Positions 7,738 to 11,723 of a DNA stretch of 11,723 bases are shown piece after piece. How positions within the stretch are numbered: the stretch's first letter is position 1; each line of letters begins with the position of its first letter. The notes beneath the pieces were generated by a model. That model was given only the letters and a program-made list of their open reading frames with translations, had not been told where the DNA came from and ran no database searches. The translations under genes and the position numbers were made by a program. Origin of the DNA: Pyrinomonadaceae bacterium (lineage in GTDB: Bacteria > Acidobacteriota > Blastocatellia > Pyrinomonadales > Pyrinomonadaceae); contig JACCTF010000308.1 in assembly GCA_013812565.1 (NCBI GenBank), positions 1 to 11,723 on the forward strand, written 5' to 3'.

Positions 7738-8161
7738 CGTGGCAAGTCTCCTTCGCCTTCAAATGCGAGGGGAAACCAGTATTGACCAAACGCGCGACAA
7801 GCGCCGCACCCGGCTTGCCGTCGAAAGCAGATTCCAATGAACGCGCATTCTGCTCTAAAGCTGATGCCTTTGCAAGCGTAATATCCCAAGCGCAGGGCGA
7901 TGCATTTCTCTAAATCAAAACTGAAGAGGTTGGCACACCGGATCGTCCGTGACATGAGTGTGAAGGCGGAAGGAGTTCAGGAAGGATGAAGGCGTCACGA
8001 AAGGATGAAGGATGAATAAGCAGGCAGACGGGTATTCTTTCTTCACTTCATCCTTCATCTCCGTGCCTCTCCGATCTCTGTGGCTACTTCTTTAGACACG
8101 CTCTCAGCTATGTTTTAAGTAGAACGTATGCTAACCCTCCCCAGCGATCGCTTTAGCATTA
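7738..8161. other. Non-coding gap upstream of the kinase operon
   Basis: This 424-bp region separates two minus-strand genes, the hydrolase (upstream) and the kinase. It contains the kinase ribosome site, a heptamer-type repeat (7964-8085), and close to the hydrolase stop a weak stem (8128-8134 with 8153-8159) enclosing GCGATCGC. A minus-strand frame at 7734-7955 overlaps the kinase ATG, but nothing supports it as a gene. Another minus-strand frame across 7738-7905 reads in a protein-like way without a start codon, so decayed coding DNA is possible. Confidence 0.55.
7964..8085. repeat. Heptamer-type repeat with inverted arms
   Basis: AGGATGA units run at 7-bp spacing on the left (7983-7989 followed by AGGCGTC, then 8002-8008 and 8009-8015), with AGGCGGA AGGAGTT at 7964-7977 as a probable degenerate start. 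The right arm carries the complement (TCATCCT 8048-8054, TCATCTC 8055-8061). The perfect core stem is 12 bp (8005-8016 with 8047-8058) around a 30-base loop. The element continues rightward into GTGCCTCT and CTGTGGCT (8063-8070, 8078-8085), pieces also found inverted near 9006-9017. Confidence 0.7.
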
Positions 8162-8995
8162 TCACCTTACCTCAATACGTCTAAGATCTTCGGAGGTTTC
8201 CTGTTTCTCGACGGAAGCAACCGGCGTTAACCGTTCATCCATAAACATTCGCACGACGTGCGCGAGTTCTTGCGGCGAATTGTAGTTAACCGCATGGGCG
8301 GCACGTGGGATCAGAACCGCGCGTCCGTGCGGCAGTAAGCGCGCGACTTCCTCCACCCACCCTCGCGGTACAACGGGGTCGCGCGCTCCACCTACCACCA
8401 GCGTCGGCACATGCACGTGCGGGAGTCTGTCTTCGATACGATCTTCAATCGCGTAGCGAAGCGTCTGAAATCCTCGGCGGAGTCCGGTCGTCAAGTAGTC
8501 GCGGATCGCCAGCGGCAAAAGCGAAAGCGGCTCGCGCGGAGCATCCCGGAGCAATCTCATAATCTGCCGGATTACAGTCGGCGCTCGCGGATCCATGGTC
8601 GGCGCGACCAGCACCGCCCGTGCAATGCATTGGGGATGACGAAGCGCGAGGGCGACCACGATCTGGCTGCCAAAAGAGTTGCCGAGCAGCACCGACTGAT
8701 CCAAGTTCATCGCTTGCATCCAAGCGGCCAAAGCATCGGCCAGTTCATCTATGTTGAGCGCGCGGGCTGCGCCAGCACTCTTGCCAAAGCCGGGAAGATC
8801 AGGCGCGTAGACGCTAATCGTGCGCCCCAAATGTTCGGCCAGCGGAACCATGTAGCGACTCGACACACCCAACCCGTGAACCAACACGACTGACGGCAGT
8901 TCGGCTCCCACGGGGTTCACAGAGACTCGTGCGTGCATGAGCAGGCCCCCAACTTCGGTCCACCTGCTCTCCACCTTCGTGATCAGCTTGCTCAT
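8162..8995 (-). CDS. Alpha/beta-fold hydrolase
   Basis: The 277-residue product is a cytoplasmic alpha/beta hydrolase with a complete catalytic set. VLVHGLG (37-43) gives the oxyanion region, the nucleophile elbow GNSFG (105-109) holds S107, GGARDPVVP (202-210) carries the acid D206, and RAAHAVNY (231-238) carries H234. DLPGFGKS (66-73) is typical of the epoxide hydrolase/haloperoxidase-like and esterase branches. The lid (about 138-185) is short and helical. The substrate cannot be deduced. I chose ATG 8995. An upstream in-frame GTG at 9010 would add five residues, but it lies inside the repeat flank (CTCTGTGGCT). No Shine-Dalgarno is obvious at either. A polar 20-residue tail follows the fold. 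The gene is divergent from the membrane-protein gene at 9242 and forms no evident operon with the kinase, 424 bp downstream. Confidence 0.92.
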   Translation of the reverse strand: MSKLITKVESRWTEVGGLLMHARVSVNPVGAELPSVVLVHGLGVSSRYMVPLAEHLGRTISVYAPDLPGFGKSAGAARALNIDELADALAAWMQAMNLDQSVLLGNSFGSQIVVALALRHPQCIARAVLVAPTMDPRAPTVIRQIMRLLRDAPREPLSLLPLAIRDYLTTGLRRGFQTLRYAIEDRIEDRLPHVHVPTLVVGGARDPVVPRGWVEEVARLLPHGRAVLIPRAAHAVNYNSPQELAHVVRMFMDERLTPVASVEKQETSEDLRRIEVR

Positions 8996-9004
8996 GAAAA
9001 ACTT

Positions 9005-9133
9005 AGCCACAGAGGCACTTCTCGATTGCGGAATGCGGATTTGGGATTGCGGATTAGCAAACCATAAGCTACTGCTTCTTGTGCTTCTTCAATCCGCATT
9101 CCGCAATCCTAGATCCGCAATCGAGAAGCGCCT
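9005..9133. repeat. Large heptamer-type hairpin between divergent genes
   Basis: The left arm consists of exact 7-base steps: GATTGCG, GAATGCG, GATTTGG, GATTGCG, GATTAGC (9024-9058). Read in reverse complement, the right arm (9091-9128) gives GATTGCG, GATCTAG, GATTGCG, GAATGCG, GATT. The outer 15 bp (9018-9032 with 9114-9128) pair perfectly, and further pairing follows with mismatches, around a loop of about 32 bases. Two strands transcribed away from it start at 8995 and 9242, so it lies in the promoter space of both. It may belong to the heptanucleotide (STRR-like) repeats known from cyanobacteria and seen in other large bacterial genomes. Confidence 0.88.
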
Positions 9134-9241
9134 GCGACAGTGAGTACCTGTTCCCATACATTCATCTGAGAATTGCTCTAGAATGTCTTTGCCTCACGGC
9201 GCGATACCCGGTAACGGTAAGCGAAGCCGAAGCAAGTTGAT

Positions 9242-10312
9242 ATGGAAAAACCGGTTGTGTTCATTCGTAATTTTGAAGCGGGAATCTACCTGGAGAGTTT
9301 TCTCGTCGCGGCCGTCGCTTCCCTGTTGGCAATCCGCTTGTTCTTGCAGATCACGGGCTATCCGCAGATCGGTGGCGGCGAACTCCACATTGCGCACATG
9401 TTGTGGGGAGGACTTTTGATGCTCGCCTCGATCATCACCCTTCTCTCCTTCTTGAGCAAAGCGTCAGCACGTTTGGCCGCGATCCTGGGGGGAATAGGCT
9501 TCGGCACATTCATTGACGAGGTGGGAAAGTTTGTCACCTCCGACCACAACTATTTCTTTCAACCTGCCGTGGCGTTAATCTACGTCACATTCATCTTGAT
9601 ATATCTCGCGACGCGCGCGATTCAAACGAAGCGGAACTATTCGCCACAGGAGTATTTGGTCAACGCCCTGCGCGAGATGGAGGAAGCGGCACTGCATGAT
9701 TTGGATGAGGAGGAGCGCGGGCGTTCGCTACTCTACTTGGAAAGAAGCAGTCCTGACAATCCGCTGGTTGCGTCGCTGCGCGATTCACTCGCCCGTACCG
9801 CAGCGGTGCCGGTTCCAACTAACCCTTGGCAACTCACCCGCATCAAACTTTTCGTCAAAAGTTTGTACCACTATGTCTCCGGTTTCTGGTGGTTCCCGCT
9901 AATCGTAGTGGCCTTCTTCGTCGCGCAGTTGATCATCAATGTGGTTTACGCATTCGTACTTGTATTCTTCATCGGGCTTGGCTGGGAACAGATTCTGGAC
10001 GTGCGCGTCGTCCGTGCCGTCGCCGAACGGATGAAAAACTTGTCCTTTACTGACTCAGCAGAACTCGGGTCTTCACTGTTGTCCGGCTTCTTTGTCTTGT
10101 GCGGCGTGATACGTATCCAACGCTCAAAACTGCTGGCCTTCCGCATGTTCGAGCGCTCGATTCTGGTTTCGATCTTTCTCACGCAGGTCTTCGCGTTCTA
10201 CAAAGAACAGTTCTCCGCTCTGCTCGGACTCTTTCTCAACATCGCCGTGCTCATCGCGCTACAGTTTATGATCGACCGCGAGCGGTTGAAAGCAGTGACG
10301 AGTGACAAGTGA
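9242..10312 (+). CDS. Conserved multi-pass membrane protein of unknown function
   Basis: The 356-residue product is an integral inner-membrane protein. Hydrophobic segments lie near residues 16-36, 48-68, 70-84, 98-116, 209-240 (probably two), 268-286, 300-315 and 320-338. Between them, residues 120-195 form a charged, probably cytoplasmic, helical domain (EYLVNALREMEEAALHDLDE). The most distinctive stretches are GYPQIGGGELHIAHMLWGG (39-57) and GGIGFGTFIDEVGKF (73-87) followed by VTSDHNYFFQP. These polar residues within or beside membrane helices look functional, and I believe they are conserved in a widespread uncharacterised family, but I cannot name a function. The start at ATG 9242 has no good Shine-Dalgarno. 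The last five or six codons and the stop lie in the heptamer array at 10294, so the native C terminus may have been altered. It is 155 bp upstream of the co-directional ABC exporter gene, and linkage is possible. Confidence 0.82.
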   Translation: MEKPVVFIRNFEAGIYLESFLVAAVASLLAIRLFLQITGYPQIGGGELHIAHMLWGGLLMLASIITLLSFLSKASARLAAILGGIGFGTFIDEVGKFVTSDHNYFFQPAVALIYVTFILIYLATRAIQTKRNYSPQEYLVNALREMEEAALHDLDEEERGRSLLYLERSSPDNPLVASLRDSLARTAAVPVPTNPWQLTRIKLFVKSLYHYVSGFWWFPLIVVAFFVAQLIINVVYAFVLVFFIGLGWEQILDVRVVRAVAERMKNLSFTDSAELGSSLLSGFFVLCGVIRIQRSKLLAFRMFERSILVSIFLTQVFAFYKEQFSALLGLFLNIAVLIALQFMIDRERLKAVTSDK

Positions 10313-10460
10313 CAAGATGAAAATAAAACTGCAAAGCTTTCCGGTGATGGTGCCGACATATCAATATGTCCAAGGTCGAAAGCCCAAGGTCGAAAGCCCA
10401 AGGTCGAAAGCCAGGACATTAGACATTGGACTTGCTTATCACTCGCCATTTGTCACTTTT
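10294..10460. repeat. Compound heptamer-type repeat element
   Basis: The left end has three 7-base units AGTGACG, AGTGACA, AGTGACA (10294-10314). The right end, read in reverse complement from about 10458, gives AGTGACA, AATGGCG, AGTGATA, so the two ends form imperfect inverted terminal arms. Inside lie a small hairpin GACATAtcaaTATGTC (10355-10370), a triplicated 14-mer (10371-10412), and a run AGGACAT, TAGACAT, TGGACTT (10413-10433). It fills the gap between the membrane-protein gene and the ABC exporter, overlapping the 3' end of the first and ending 7 bp before the second. Confidence 0.82.
10371..10412. repeat. Three perfect tandem copies of a 14-bp unit
   Basis: CAAGGTCGAAAGCC occurs three times without a mismatch (10371-10384, 10385-10398, 10399-10412). 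Each copy can be read as two related 7-mers, so this is the core of the surrounding heptamer element. Perfect identity implies recent copying or slippage. Confidence 0.93.
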
Positions 10461-10467
10461 AAACAAC

Positions 10468-11723
10468 ATGAGCACTCCAACTAAGAAGACACCGCGGGGT
10501 TCGAAAGACGAAATTCCAACATGGCGCGAGCGCCTTCAGTCGCTTCGCTACGTTCCCCCGCTCGTCAAACTCGTATGGCAAACTCATCGTCCATACACTG
10601 CGGTGATGATCGTCTTGCGCCTGCTGCGCGCCTTCGTGCCCATTGCCACGCTCTGGGTCGGCAAGCTAATCATTGACACAGTGGTTGCGGCGCAGGCGGG
10701 ATCGTTCGACTTTGCACCATTGTGGAAACTTGTCGCGCTAGAGATCGCGATTGTGCTCGTCGGCGAATGGCTGGCGAGAGGCTCGGCCCTGGTGGAAAGT
10801 TTGCTCGGCGATCTCTTCTCTAACCACATCAGCGTGCGTTTGATGGAGCATGCTGCGACGCTCGACCTCTACCAATTTGAAGACCCGGCCTTCTACGATC
10901 AACTTGAGCGCGCACGGCGGCAGACCACCGGGCGCATCGGACTGCTTGCCGAACTTCTCAACTTGGGGCAAGAGATGCTAACGCTTCTCTCGCTCGGCAC
11001 GGCTCTGTTTGTCTATAACCCCTGGCTGCTGCTGCTTCTGGCCGTCGCCGTGCTGCCGAGCTTTCTTGGCGAAACCCACTTCGCTTCGCTCGAATACTCT
11101 CTGCTTTATCGCTGGACGCCTGAGCGGCGGCAACTCGATTACCTGCGCTTTATCGGTGCCAGCGACCGCACCGCGAAAGAGGTGCAGATGTTCGGTCTCG
11201 CGCCCTGGCTGGTCGAACGCTACCGCACGCTCTCCGCACGTTTCTACGAAGAGAACAAGCGTCTGTCAATCCGCCGAGGGTTGGTCGCCGGCGCGCTCTC
11301 TTTTGTCGGAACGGCCGGGTATTACACGGCTTATGGAACCATTCTGCTACGCGCCGTCAGTGGCGAGATCACACTCGGTTCGCTGACTTTCCTCGCCGCA
11401 TCGTTTGCGCGCAGCCGCGATCTGATCCAGCGTTTGCTGCTCGGCGCAAGCGGCATCTCGCAGCAGAGTCTTTACCTCAAGGACCTCTTCGACTTCTTTG
11501 AGATGCGGCCGACGATCAGCTCGCGCCCTGCTGCGCCCGCAGTGCCTTCGGATATTCGCGAAGGATTCGTCTTTGAAGATGTCGGCTTCCGCTATCCGGG
11601 CAGTGACCGGTGGGCGGTACGCCATGTCAACTTTCACCTTCGCGCCGGTGAGCGTATCGCGCTGGTTGGCGAAAACGGCGCGGGCAAGACGACGCTCACC
11701 AAACTTCTCGCCCGCCTCTACGA
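10468..11723 (+). CDS. ABC exporter, fused membrane and ATPase domains, 5' part
   Basis: A continuous frame from ATG 10468 runs off the right edge after 418 codons. It begins with a polar cytoplasmic tail (about 40 residues, MSTPTKKTPRGSKDE), then an exporter-type membrane domain with hydrophobic helices near 46-70, 90-108, 165-200 and 275-300, and the coupling region DPAFYDQLERARRQ. The nucleotide-binding domain starts near 365 (FVFEDVGFRYPGSDRWAV) and contains an intact Walker A, GENGAGKT (401-408, K407). The layout matches MsbA-like (ABCB-type) half transporters that export lipids, peptides or drugs as dimers; the cargo cannot be read from this. The Q-loop, signature and Walker B lie beyond the edge. 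The start has no Shine-Dalgarno, and the bases just before it belong to the repeat element. It is not visible as a closed reading frame because the stop is outside the window. Confidence 0.93.
   Translation, partial: MSTPTKKTPRGSKDEIPTWRERLQSLRYVPPLVKLVWQTHRPYTAVMIVLRLLRAFVPIATLWVGKLIIDTVVAAQAGSFDFAPLWKLVALEIAIVLVGEWLARGSALVESLLGDLFSNHISVRLMEHAATLDLYQFEDPAFYDQLERARRQTTGRIGLLAELLNLGQEMLTLLSLGTALFVYNPWLLLLLAVAVLPSFLGETHFASLEYSLLYRWTPERRQLDYLRFIGASDRTAKEVQMFGLAPWLVERYRTLSARFYEENKRLSIRRGLVAGALSFVGTAGYYTAYGTILLRAVSGEITLGSLTFLAASFARSRDLIQRLLLGASGISQQSLYLKDLFDFFEMRPTISSRPAAPAVPSDIREGFVFEDVGFRYPGSDRWAVRHVNFHLRAGERIALVGENGAGKTTLTKLLARLY

Noticed and set aside
7734..7955. 73-codon cysteine-rich minus-strand frame overlapping the kinase ATG by ATGA
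   Set aside because: No ribosome site, no recognisable domain, and the cysteines lack zinc-ribbon spacing; translational coupling is possible but unsupported.
8128..8159. ATGCTAA/TTAGCAT stem just after the hydrolase stop as a terminator
   Set aside because: Only 7 bp with an 18-base loop and no U-tract; the enclosed GCGATCGC occurs once here and cannot be called a HIP1-type repeat.
8996..9010. In-frame GTG as an earlier hydrolase start
   Set aside because: It lies within the repeat-associated CTCTGTGGCT sequence and adds only five residues; ATG 8995 is the more natural start.
8937..9143. Plus-strand frame with periodic peptide DCGMRIWDCGL
   Set aside because: It is a translation of the heptamer hairpin and the reverse of the hydrolase start, not a gene.
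10294..10460. CRISPR array or insertion sequence
   Set aside because: Units are 7-14 bp and contiguous without spacers, and no transposase or target duplication is seen.
10302..10484. Plus-strand frame with peptide KPKVESPRSKA
   Set aside because: It is a read-through of the 14-mer and heptamer repeats; the real gene starts at 10468 in another frame.

Overview
The window is a stretch of bacterial chromosome of moderately high GC, with bacterial gene architecture throughout and no tRNA, rRNA, CRISPR array, transposase or integrase that I can see. Three things together suggest an Acidobacteriota-like organism, perhaps class Blastocatellia: a large serine/threonine kinase fused to a long TPR region, a CruA/CruP-type lycopene cyclase homologue, and intergenic DNA full of 7-bp-periodic inverted repeats. 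This placement is inference; no marker gene is present to prove it.

Left part (1-2618): the 3' end of a fused permease plus substrate-binding protein of the glycine betaine/choline/osmoprotectant (OpuB/ProW-ProX) ABC family; a small unrecognised gene (about 1338-1628); a perfect 21-bp-stem bidirectional terminator shared with the convergent gene; a small secreted protein with a carboxypeptidase-regulatory-like beta-sandwich domain on the minus strand (1704-2126), with a good sigma70-type promoter; then about 490 bp of non-coding DNA carrying a perfect 20-bp hairpin.

Centre (2619-7737): a CruA/CruP-family FAD protein on the plus strand converges on a two-gene minus-strand unit made of a 1003-residue membrane-anchored Ser/Thr kinase with a TPR region and, 42 bp downstream with its own strong Shine-Dalgarno, a 97-residue unrecognised protein. 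This kinase/small-protein pair is the most plausible uncharacterised functional unit here.

Right part (7738-11723): a 424-bp gap with a heptamer-type repeat; an alpha/beta hydrolase on the minus strand; a large heptamer-type hairpin between divergent genes; a conserved multi-pass membrane protein of unknown function; a third, compound heptamer element which supplies the last codons and stop of the membrane protein and ends 7 bp before the next start codon; and the 5' two thirds of an MsbA-like ABC exporter that runs off the window.

The most striking feature not explained by genes is that four intergenic gaps carry sequence-unrelated elements built on the same plan: roughly 7-bp units arranged as inverted arms. 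Two of them touch the ends of genes.
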